DNA of 64,000 nt from NCBI GenBank assembly GCA_024683955.1, contig JAIKXS010000030.1:1-64000 (forward strand), written 5' to 3'. This document shows, piece by piece, positions 1 through 8,600 of this stretch. The position numbers and the translations under genes were made by a program. Position 1 is the first letter of the stretch, and every line of letters starts with the position of its first letter. Under the pieces are notes generated by a model. The model searched no databases and had not been told where the DNA came from. It worked only from the letters and a program-made list of their open reading frames with translations. This DNA comes from Desulfovibrio sp. (GTDB lineage Bacteria; Desulfobacterota; Desulfovibrionia; Desulfovibrionales; Desulfovibrionaceae).

Positions 1-188
1 CTTATATGTGTTATCACAAATTAATTCTCAATTTTTTCTGGGGCCCACTTACGTATTCTAACAAGAAATTAGTTCCTACACAATGTAGTACACCCCAAAA
101 CTATTACTAATAAAAATTACATTAATTACTAAATTTTCAAATTGTTCATTTAAAAGATGTCTAACTCGAGAGTGGGGCTTATTCCGTC

Positions 189-2093
189 ATGTATTATTTT
201 GGTTTTTTTTCTTTGGTTATCGGGGCCCTTTCTTCATTTTTTGGAATATCTTTGGGGGTGCTACATCTTTGGAATCCCCACCAATCAAACGCAAAAATAA
301 TAGAAAAAATACATTATTTAACCACAGTTACGTTTCTTATAGCAGGGGCAGTGCTGTTGCACGGCCTCTTTTGGCGTGACTATTCTCTAGTTTATGTCGC
401 AAGCTATACAGATGACTACCTTTCTATTTTTTATCGGCTAACGGCTTTCTGGGCAGGGCAGCCGGGATCGATGCTTTTTTGGGCTATCTGCACATGTATT
501 TTTGGTACAATTTTCGCTTTGTCCCCTTCGTATAAGAATATTCCTGAAGGCAGCAAAACATGGTTTTGGGTCTTCTTCCATTTAATTGTTTTTTTCTTCG
601 GGCTTCTTCTCATTGTGTACAGTAATCCTTTTATTATGCAGCATCCAGCACCAGCCGATGGAAATGGACTCAACCCCCTCCTGCAAAACCCCGGAATGAT
701 AGTACATCCGCCGCTCCTTTTCATTGGCTACGCCGGCTTTATTATCCCGTCTTCCCTTGCCTTGGGGCAAGCAATGTGCGGAGCGGAAAATCCTGGTTCC
801 CCCTGGTATACTCTCACGCGTAATTTTATCCTTTTTTCTTGGATGTTCCTTACTGCGGGAATCATCCTTGGAGCTTGGTGGGCCTACATGGAGCTCGGCT
901 GGGGAGGTTACTGGGGTTGGGACCCTGTTGAAAACTCGTCCCTCATTCCGTGGCTCTTTGCGACAGCCCTTCTGCATACGATCCATATTGAACAAAAAAC
1001 GAAAACATTTGTTCGCTTTAATTGCTGGCTTATACAACTTACGACCATTTCTACCTTTTTCGCCACATACCTTGTCCGAAGTGGGGTTATCGATTCTGTT
1101 CACGCCTTCGGCCAGGGCGCGGTCGGAGACCCTCTCTTGGCAGGCATTCTCCTCTTTGGTGTTCTGGCTTTCTGTATCTCAATCACACGCCCGCATTCAG
1201 ATGAAGGGCTGGCCGGCATAGTCACCAAGGAAGGCTTTCTCGCCCTTATGATGTGGATTTTGCTCGCTTTAGGTCTTATTATTTTCACGGCGACACTTTG
1301 GCCCGTTTTTTCCAAACTTTTTTCTGCTCAGGCACAAGGGCTCGATGCTACGTTTTATAATAAAGTCTGCCTGCCCCTCGCAACAGGTCTTCTTCTTATC
1401 ATGGCCTTTTGCCCCTGGCTTCCCAGCAGAAGCGAAAAACTACGCCCAAAGGCCCTGCTTCTCACTGCATTTTTTTTCCTCATCACGTGTCTGATAATGT
1501 TTTTCTTGGGCTACGCAAAACCAGTTCCCCTGCTTGCCCAAGGGGCCTGTGTTTCGATGATGGCGACTCTCCTTATAAAAAGCATCGATCAGAAAGCGTA
1601 TAAAAAATCCAGCTTGCTCTGCATGATCGGCACCCACCTAGGCGTTGCCATCTTGGCTCTTGGCATTGCCTTCTCGGGTCCATACAGCGTGGAGAAGGAC
1701 TTCCTTCTTGGAGAAGGCGATCGCGGTGAACTTGATGGATATTCCATCAGTCTTGCCTCTGTAAACCAGGTGGATAGCCCTGGATATTCAGCCCTTCTCG
1801 CTAAGTTATCAGTAGAAAAAAACGGAAAAATTCTTGGGGAACTCGTTCCCGAACGCCGTATTTATGAAAAGTTTGGAGACATGCAGTTCTCAGAAGTCGA
1901 CACTATTGCCTCTCTCGGTAATGAACTTTACGTTTCCTTACTTGGCCTTAACAGCAACAGGCAGGTAGTGATTCGGTTCAGCATAAAACCACTTGTAAAC
2001 TGGCTTTGGATTGGAGGAATTCTTATGTGTCTTATGCCAATTTTCGGTCTACGCCGACTAAAGAATAACAATAGCTCCACTGTCAAAGCATGA
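189..2093 (+). CDS. ccmF: cytochrome c heme lyase subunit CcmF
   Basis: Polytopic inner-membrane protein of 634 residues that ligates heme to apocytochrome c on the periplasmic side. The tryptophan-rich WWD heme-handling motif is visible at residues 238-249 (W-G-G-Y-W-G-W-D-P-V-E-N), flanked by many hydrophobic segments, and the length matches the CcmF/NrfE family. The C-terminal 150 residues contain the soluble periplasmic domain before a last membrane segment. The ATG at 189 follows a G-rich stretch (GAGTGGGG). It overlaps ccmA by the 4 bases ATGA, so the two are translationally coupled at the head of a ccm operon. The 188 bases upstream are AT-rich with no recognisable gene; ccmE, often next to ccmF in relatives, is not in the window. 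Confidence 0.96.
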   Translation: MYYFGFFSLVIGALSSFFGISLGVLHLWNPHQSNAKIIEKIHYLTTVTFLIAGAVLLHGLFWRDYSLVYVASYTDDYLSIFYRLTAFWAGQPGSMLFWAICTCIFGTIFALSPSYKNIPEGSKTWFWVFFHLIVFFFGLLLIVYSNPFIMQHPAPADGNGLNPLLQNPGMIVHPPLLFIGYAGFIIPSSLALGQAMCGAENPGSPWYTLTRNFILFSWMFLTAGIILGAWWAYMELGWGGYWGWDPVENSSLIPWLFATALLHTIHIEQKTKTFVRFNCWLIQLTTISTFFATYLVRSGVIDSVHAFGQGAVGDPLLAGILLFGVLAFCISITRPHSDEGLAGIVTKEGFLALMMWILLALGLIIFTATLWPVFSKLFSAQAQGLDATFYNKVCLPLATGLLLIMAFCPWLPSRSEKLRPKALLLTAFFFLITCLIMFFLGYAKPVPLLAQGACVSMMATLLIKSIDQKAYKKSSLLCMIGTHLGVAILALGIAFSGPYSVEKDFLLGEGDRGELDGYSISLASVNQVDSPGYSALLAKLSVEKNGKILGELVPERRIYEKFGDMQFSEVDTIASLGNELYVSLLGLNSNRQVVIRFSIKPLVNWLWIGGILMCLMPIFGLRRLKNNNSSTVKA

Positions 2094-2791
2094 TTCAGAT
2101 ACATAATCTGGCTAAGCAGTACGGGCAGAGATCCGTCCTTAAGGGAGTGAACGCGAATTTTCGTCCCGGGACAACAACCTTACTTTCGGGCAACAATGGA
2201 AGTGGTAAAACAACCCTGCTCAAGCTTATTGCAGGTCTTGCAAAACCAACTTCTGGATTGATTGAAATTGACGAACATCAAGGTGAACCAGCACGGATCT
2301 CCTACGTGGCCCATCAGACTTTTTTATACCCAAGCCTAACCGCCTTTGAAAATCTCGCCTTCTGGAGCAAATGCTACGACTTACCAGATGATGGAAATCA
2401 AATTTACGATATCCTTGAGGAATTCAATCTTCTCCCTTTTGCGGACACCTGCACCCGCTCGTTTTCCAGAGGGATGTCCCAACGCCTTAATCTTGCCAGA
2501 GCGTTTATGTTGAATCCGAGTATTCTCTTACTTGACGAACCTTTTACTGGACTTGATTCCCCCTCACAGGAATTGCTGCGCCAAAAACTCTTGGACGTTA
2601 GAGAGAAAGGAACATGCAGCATCCTCATAACACATGATATTTTTCACGATGCGTCTCTTGCCGATGCAGTGCTCCGAATTGAAGGGGGATCTCTTTCCGA
2701 TGTTTCAACCGAAACACTTCAGGGCAGCCATCCCAACCTCATTGACCAATTTAACCCAAAATCATCAACACCATGTGGCGGATCTGTCTAG
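2090..2791 (+). CDS. ccmA: heme exporter ATP-binding protein CcmA
   Basis: ABC ATPase of 233 residues that powers the CcmABCD complex, which releases holo-CcmE from CcmC during cytochrome c maturation. Walker A is at residues 34-42 (G-N-N-G-S-G-K-T-T), the ABC signature reads S-R-G-M-S-Q-R-L, a CcmA-like variant, and Walker B is I-L-L-L-D-E-P-F. Its start codon lies in the ccmF stop (ATGA), and its 3' end overlaps ccmB by 19 bases. Acts at the cytoplasmic face of the inner membrane. Confidence 0.95.
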   Translation: MIQIHNLAKQYGQRSVLKGVNANFRPGTTTLLSGNNGSGKTTLLKLIAGLAKPTSGLIEIDEHQGEPARISYVAHQTFLYPSLTAFENLAFWSKCYDLPDDGNQIYDILEEFNLLPFADTCTRSFSRGMSQRLNLARAFMLNPSILLLDEPFTGLDSPSQELLRQKLLDVREKGTCSILITHDIFHDASLADAVLRIEGGSLSDVSTETLQGSHPNLIDQFNPKSSTPCGGSV

Positions 2792-3450
2792 CGATCATTC
2801 AAAAAGACTGCACTATTCTCCTTCTCAGAGGCAGTAGCGTCCTTCACGCGATTCTCCTTGGTCTTTTGCTTATTTTTACCTTCAGTTTCAGCTTGAGCCC
2901 TGGGGATACACTTTCCTGCCAAACGTCTGCAACCATATTTTGGATCAGCTCACTTTTCTGTTTAATTCTTCTTTTTAATCAGCTCTTCGCGGTTGAAGAG
3001 ACAAACGGGCAACGATTTGCTTTAAGCATGCTTCCAAGCCCCCCGTTCCTTCTTTGGCTTGCCAAAACAGCCACAGGATTGGGCCTCCTTCTCATCAGTC
3101 AACTTGTATTTCTTCCCGCATGCATTGTATTCCTTGGTCACGCGCCCTCCCCTAATACTTTTCTTATCACACTTGCCAATATTACCATCACAGATCTCGG
3201 CATTTGTTCCCTTGGATCCCTTCTCGGCGCCTTGGCCCAAGGGCAAGCATCTAAGGAATCACTTCTTAGCATTCTCCTTTTTCCCCTTCTAACTCCCCTT
3301 CTTCTTGCCGGCATCAGTATCCACAGCCAGTGTATGGAAGGGCTTCAGGAAAACATATCTCAATGGTTCACCCTTGCCACGGCATTTGACTGCATATTTC
3401 TGGCGTCTACGTCTTATTTCTTCTCATTTATATACTCGGACGATGAATAA
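2773..3450 (+). CDS. ccmB: heme exporter permease CcmB
   Basis: Integral membrane protein of 225 residues with about six hydrophobic segments, the usual size for CcmB, the permease partner of CcmA. The first residues (M-W-R-I-C-L-A-I-I-Q-K-D) are the typical short cytoplasmic start before the first membrane segment. The start lies inside the end of ccmA, and its TAA overlaps the ATG of ccmC by one base (TAATG), so translation of the ccmF-A-B-C chain is coupled. Identification rests on the hydrophobicity pattern and gene order more than on a signature motif. Confidence 0.9.
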   Translation: MWRICLAIIQKDCTILLLRGSSVLHAILLGLLLIFTFSFSLSPGDTLSCQTSATIFWISSLFCLILLFNQLFAVEETNGQRFALSMLPSPPFLLWLAKTATGLGLLLISQLVFLPACIVFLGHAPSPNTFLITLANITITDLGICSLGSLLGALAQGQASKESLLSILLFPLLTPLLLAGISIHSQCMEGLQENISQWFTLATAFDCIFLASTSYFFSFIYSDDE

Positions 3451-4106
3451 TGTACCTCCCATTTCTGGCAATCGGCCTCATCGGAATTATCTCTGCTCAA
3501 TGCTTGATTTTTCTCTATGCTCCGATCGAATCGACACTTGGAATAAGTCAAAAAATTTTCTACATTCATCTGCCACTCGCGTGGTGGGGGCTTCTAGCTT
3601 TTTTTCTTCTCTTTGCAACATCTATCCTCTATCTCTGGAAACGAGACCTTCGTTTCCACTTCATTTCCCTTGCAGCCGGAGAACTGGGCGAGCTGCTCGC
3701 CGTCCTGACCGTCGCTACAGGCAGTATATGGGGGAAAATCGCTTGGGGCGTTTGGTGGACATGGGATCCTCGCCTCACAACCGCCCTTGTCCTTTGTTTT
3801 ATTTATGGAGGATGGCTCATTCTGCGAACTATGGAATGGCCACTTGTCAAACGAGCAACTATTCTTTCAGTAACTGGTATTATTGCCTTTCTTGATGTCC
3901 CGCTTGTTTTTATATCAGCAAGAATATGGCGTTCGATTCATCCTGCAGTTTTTACTTCAAATGGAATTGGCATGACTCATGAAATGATCCTAACAGTGCT
4001 ATTCTCTATTGCTTCTTTTGGGTTGTTCTTCATTGGACTATTGCTTCTTCGTATAAAGACATTAGAGAAAGAATTATTCATAGAAAGTATTATCAACAGG
4101 ATATAA
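3450..4106 (+). CDS. ccmC: heme handling protein CcmC
   Basis: Six-helix membrane protein of 218 residues that presents heme to CcmE. The WWD-family tryptophan motif is seen at residues 94-107 (W-G-K-I-A-W-G through W-T-W-D-P), and a conserved His in the first periplasmic loop (F-Y-I-H-L-P) is a candidate axial heme ligand. It starts one base into the ccmB stop codon. Composition becomes strongly AT-rich in the last 100 bases and stays so through ccmD. Confidence 0.95.
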   Translation: MYLPFLAIGLIGIISAQCLIFLYAPIESTLGISQKIFYIHLPLAWWGLLAFFLLFATSILYLWKRDLRFHFISLAAGELGELLAVLTVATGSIWGKIAWGVWWTWDPRLTTALVLCFIYGGWLILRTMEWPLVKRATILSVTGIIAFLDVPLVFISARIWRSIHPAVFTSNGIGMTHEMILTVLFSIASFGLFFIGLLLLRIKTLEKELFIESIINRI

Positions 4107-4127
4107 CACAAAACATGTAGGTAATAT

Positions 4128-4307
4128 ATGGAAGCAACGACTTATATACTAATAGCGAATATTGCTGTATGGTCAGGCATTGGACTATATACTATATATA
4201 TATCAAAAAAGATATCTAGTATAGAAAAAAAAGTAAAATTACTTGAATACAGAAAAAAAACAACATCATCAAAAGAATTATCCGATATCAGTAATAATGG
4301 TATTTAA
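4128..4307 (+). CDS. ccmD: CcmD-like small membrane protein
   Basis: A 59-codon frame starting M-E-A-T-T-Y-I-L-I-A-N-I-A-V-W. It has one N-terminal membrane segment (about residues 5-26), then a Lys/Glu-rich cytoplasmic tail with a predicted coiled-coil look. That is the size and topology of CcmD, the small subunit that lets CcmC release holo-CcmE to the CcmAB exporter. It sits 21 bases after ccmC, and the next gene starts one base after its stop, so position in the operon also argues for CcmD. The coding sequence is very AT-rich. CcmD proteins are poorly conserved, so the call leans on context. Confidence 0.8.
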   Translation: MEATTYILIANIAVWSGIGLYTIYISKKISSIEKKVKLLEYRKKTTSSKELSDISNNGI

Positions 4308-4308
4308 T

Positions 4309-4899
4309 ATGAAAAAAAACATACCTATCAAGGAAAAAATTGTATTGATTACGGTTACACTCTTCTCAGTTGCAATACTTTTTTTTATTGTCAAGAATAG
4401 ACTTTTACACCCCAATATTACCATTCAAAACAATGCGCAAAATATCCATTTTCAGGCCAGCAGTAACGTAATAGCAAGAGACACCGATGAAATCGGAGCT
4501 CTCATGCAAATACTTGCGACAAACCCAAAGGACTCCGTAGTACTTCTCAAACTTACGGATCTATTGATGAAAAAAGAACGATGGGAGGCTGCTGAAAACT
4601 TTGCGAAACAGGCCCGTGATATTGCCCCAAAAGACTATGAGCCGCACTATCTCCTTGGAATCATTCTTCACCAGCAGAACAAGCCGACTGAGGCAGCAAA
4701 ATCACTTGAGAATGCATTGAGCATCCGTGACAGTGCTGCCGCGAGATATAGCATCGCCGTTCTCTGCCTTTACTATCTTAACCAAGAACAAAAGGGCATT
4801 GACCACCTCCAAAAAGCTCTCAAGCTGGAGGATGTAGAACCGGGGCTGCGTAAAGCTATTGAGGAAGAATTAAAGCGTCATACAAAAAATAATCCCTAA
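4309..4899 (+). CDS. membrane-anchored TPR protein of the ccm operon
   Basis: Protein of 196 residues with an N-terminal membrane anchor (about residues 10-30) and two to three tetratricopeptide repeats from about residue 65 onward (for example W-E-A-A-E-N-F-A-K-Q-A-R). A longer in-frame start exists at 4243, but ATG 4309 lies one base after the ccmD stop and begins directly before the membrane segment, so I prefer it. TPR proteins in ccm operons (CcmH C-terminal half/CcmI/NrfG type) hold apocytochrome c for heme ligation; that role is inferred here from position and architecture. Confidence 0.8.
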   Translation: MKKNIPIKEKIVLITVTLFSVAILFFIVKNRLLHPNITIQNNAQNIHFQASSNVIARDTDEIGALMQILATNPKDSVVLLKLTDLLMKKERWEAAENFAKQARDIAPKDYEPHYLLGIILHQQNKPTEAAKSLENALSIRDSAAARYSIAVLCLYYLNQEQKGIDHLQKALKLEDVEPGLRKAIEEELKRHTKNNP

Positions 4900-4972
4900 A
4901 CGACAATGCGTTCATGGTCATTTTAGGCCTTGCACGAAACAGGCCCACAACTCCACGTAACCTGCCACAACA

Positions 4973-5641
4973 ATGAAGAAAAAAGAAAAATCCCCACCGC
5001 TACAGAATTCTCCCGCCTCCCTGGTCTGCACGAGAGGCCTTATACGACTGGATACAGCCTTGCTTTGCATGGGAGTCTGTCTCCTTCTCGGTCTTTTTGC
5101 CGGTTCAGTCATTTCAGACATATCCTATCGGGAAACCCTTCAGCGCCAGACACACATAAAAGAAAAGCAGGACATTTCAACGCCCTCAAAAAATACCCCC
5201 CCCCTCCAAGACAAACAGACCCAAAAGCGCCTGGCCGAGCTTGAAAAACAGGTCACGGTTGCTCCCAAGGATCAGTCAGCATGGATTGCTCTTGGAAATG
5301 CCTACTTTGATGCATCGTTAGCAGCCGAAGCTATAACAGCCTACGAAAAGGCTCTGACTCTTGGTGATGCATCAGCTGACTTATTAACAGACCTCGGGAT
5401 CATGTACCGTGAACTCCACCGTTTTGAAGATGCCGTATTTGCCTTTCGTCAGGCAAAAAATCGCGACCCCAAGCACTTGCAATCCCGTTTAAACGAAGGC
5501 ATTGTTCTTTTTTATGATCTTTCTGAAAAAGATGAGGCCGTCGCCGCCTGGAAAGAAGCTCTCGCTATAAATCCTGATATACGTCTAAGCAATGGGGACA
5601 CACTTGAGTCTATAGTAAAAGAGCTTCAGCAGGCCAAATAA
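4973..5641 (+). CDS. membrane-anchored TPR protein, CcmI/NrfG-like
   Basis: Second TPR protein of the ccm cluster, 222 residues. A basic N-terminus (M-K-K-K-E-K) is followed by one membrane segment at about residues 25-46, a polar linker, and three TPR units from about residue 75 (A-W-I-A-L-G-N-A-Y-F-D type) to the end. Likely the apocytochrome-binding chaperone of the heme lyase, acting in the periplasm. It is separated from the previous TPR gene by 73 bases; no strong ribosome binding site is seen. Exact family (CcmI versus NrfG) cannot be settled by eye. Confidence 0.75.
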   Translation: MKKKEKSPPLQNSPASLVCTRGLIRLDTALLCMGVCLLLGLFAGSVISDISYRETLQRQTHIKEKQDISTPSKNTPPLQDKQTQKRLAELEKQVTVAPKDQSAWIALGNAYFDASLAAEAITAYEKALTLGDASADLLTDLGIMYRELHRFEDAVFAFRQAKNRDPKHLQSRLNEGIVLFYDLSEKDEAVAAWKEALAINPDIRLSNGDTLESIVKELQQAK

Positions 5642-5686
5642 TTTGTAACAATCTTTCCTTCAACGTTTCCTTTTCAGGCTATTGAT

Positions 5687-8600
5687 ATGCGCATAGAGAT
5701 ACATTTGAAATGTTTTTGTGTTATCTTATTATCTCTTTTGATCACTATTTTTGTACATTCTCCCACCACTGTTTTTTCAGCACCTGAAGTTCCTTCGGAT
5801 CTTAAAGGAGAAAATGTCCCTTTTCTTCCATATCTTGAGTACACACTTGATGAAAAGGGAAATCTTGATATAGAGACTCTTGCTCTTGAAAAATCTCTAG
5901 AGTTTTTTCCTCTACATCCTTTCGAAATCGACCCAAAAACAGGTGTGTATTGGCTTCGCTTTACATTAGCATCCCAGACAGAGGGAACCAGACAGGTTGA
6001 ATGGCTTCTGGCACTTGGCGAAAGCCTTCCCGGAGATCCGAAACTCTATGTTCCTGACTTAGCACCAGCTTCAGGCGCCCCTCAGTGGCGAGAAATTCCA
6101 ATAACTGACAGGCATATTATCAGTCTGCCTGAGCACGATACAGAAGCAAAAACCTGCTACATTCGCTTAGCGGGCCCTCCTGGGCTGTGGTTTAATCCAA
6201 CGCTCCGTTCCCCCCACAACGCGGCAAACAACTGGGGAGCTCTAGCTCATCCCGCCGCCGTAATTGCACTCGGGCTTCTCCTTCTCCTTTGTCTTGTCCG
6301 CTGTTTTGCGGAATCAGGTCAATGGAGGATATGGACGGCTCTTTTTGTTGCAAGCTCTCTTGCGTCTGCCTATATGGGCCTCCCTACCGTTGAAACGGGA
6401 CATGTTGGATTCGATCAGTATGCATGTGTACTTGCCCCGGGTGTCGCGCTTATGCTTCTTCCTCACATAGCGCGCTACATACTTTCAACAGGCAAGCTCT
6501 CGCGCATCATCGACGCACAGCTTATTCTTCTCACTCTCGTTGGTGCCTGCGTTACCCTTTTGCCACTGGCCCCGGGTTGTGCATGGCTAGCGCATTTCTT
6601 GGAACTGTGGCCACTCGGCACCGTCTTTTTTATTCCGACAGCCCTCTGGGCCCTCTTCCTCGGATTACCCCGCTCCCAACGGTTCCTTCTCGTCTGTCTC
6701 ATTCCCCCTATCTTCACCGCAAGTGGCATCCTTGGCCTTTTAAGCGGCTTTCCACCTGACTTTTTCGGTACGATGCCCCTTTGGGGAATCACTATGAGCG
6801 CCCTTCTACTTGTGTCCGCGCCGAATCCAAAGCCAGCGAGAGAACAAAAAAAAGCTGAGGAGGAAACGATAACACTCAAGGATCTTGAAGATCCAAACCT
6901 GAAAATTGTATCACTTGAACCAGACGCCCCAATGCCCCCCAGAGAGACAACAAACCTGCAAGAAGAAAAAAAAGAAAAAAGCATCGTTTCTCAGGACAAC
7001 CGAATACAGATACCATCCTCACTTGCAAATGACCTTGAAGAGCCTCTTTACACGCTTTTTACCGAGTCACAAAAACTTGAAAATTGCGCTCTTCCGCCTG
7101 CAGTGCGTTCCCATGCAAACACCATGGTTGACTGCGCAAAGCGACTTCTTTCCATTGTCCATGGAGAATGCCTGGAAACAGGCTCTCAGGACAAAGAGAA
7201 CGCTCTCATCGATCTCCAAATCATGATGCGTGACATTTACAATAATGCGTTGCAAGCCTCGAAAAATTCCGAACTTGCCCTCGGATGGTATATGCCTCCT
7301 GATCTTCCCTCAATTTACGCCGGCAATACCAAGGCGTTACGGACCGCGCTGCAGATGTTGGTTGAAAGCTCGGTCCGAGCCACGGATCAGGGTTCCGTCC
7401 ATTTTACTGTACAAAAATACCCTGAATCCGATGATCCGGGACATCTTCTCTTCGCAGTCACAGATACAGGTAAAGGCATGCCTCCGAGAGATCGCAGTGG
7501 CATTGCTCTTTCGAGAGCGTGGGAAGTGGCTGCTTCAAGTGGTGGGTCCATTTCCCTTGAAAGCAGCACAGAAGGTACGACAGTTTATTTATCGGTTCAC
7601 CTTGTTTCACAAGCAGAAATGAAACAGAAGAAATTCATTGTCGAAAAGCCGCATATTCTAATTTCTACTGAAAAAAGCGCGATGCATGAGCAGCTACACA
7701 GCATCATAGAGCCCATGCACCTACGAACTACGGATGTTGACTCTCTTCAGGAAGCCTTATCTGTACAGCGTGAAGATCCTGCCTCTCTTGTTATCACTCA
7801 CGGGGGGTCGGCCACTCCACTCGCCAAGCCCCTGATCGAAGAGCTCCGAAAAGTAGCGCTTAATGCCGGGGCTCCCTTCTGTAAAATTCTTGCCATAACA
7901 ACAACCGATCTCGAATGGACAGAACTGGGCAAGGCTGGTTATACCCTCGCCCTTCTGGAACCACTTGATGTTGAAGCGCTGAGGACAACTGTAGCAGAAT
8001 TTAAGGAGGATTTTGAAGCAGGGCTTGACAGAAGCCGCAAATCGCAAAGATCTCAAGAAATCGATCTCCCACTGCCTGATCTTTTTGGCTCCGGAAACCG
8101 CCGAGTTCCCAAACACATGGATGAACTCAAGGGGCTTGCCTCAATAATACATTCGTTCTCATCCCTCCCAAGCAAAGAGCATCTTGAGAATCCGGATCTA
8201 GCACTTTTTGAAGACAAAGAATCTGAATCACCTCAGAATTCCGTCCCTTCAGCCCAGACAGACAAGTTAAATATAATACCTCCTCTCTCGGACAAGTCTT
8301 TAGACTCTCTCTCGCTTACCCCAGACAATGAAAAACAGGACTTGCCAAAGCCGTTTTCCGACAATCTTCCAAAAAATGAAGCAGTTTGTCCTCCCACACT
8401 CGTAGATGTGACAAACGAGATGGAAGAAAAAACACTTTCACCAGCTGATTTCTCCGACGATAAAGCACGTTGTGAAAGCACAAGAGGACAAAGCAATCCG
8501 CCAAGTTCTCATAAAGAGCCCTCGACCACCCTTGAACAGAAAAAAAATGAATGTCCTGAAGAAACGCCCTCAAATGACATCCATAAACAAACAATACCCC

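Noticed and set aside
582..1103. Long minus-strand frame opposite ccmF
   Set aside because: Lies wholly within ccmF, lacks a recognisable protein pattern and has no start signals; it is a shadow of the codon usage of the real gene.
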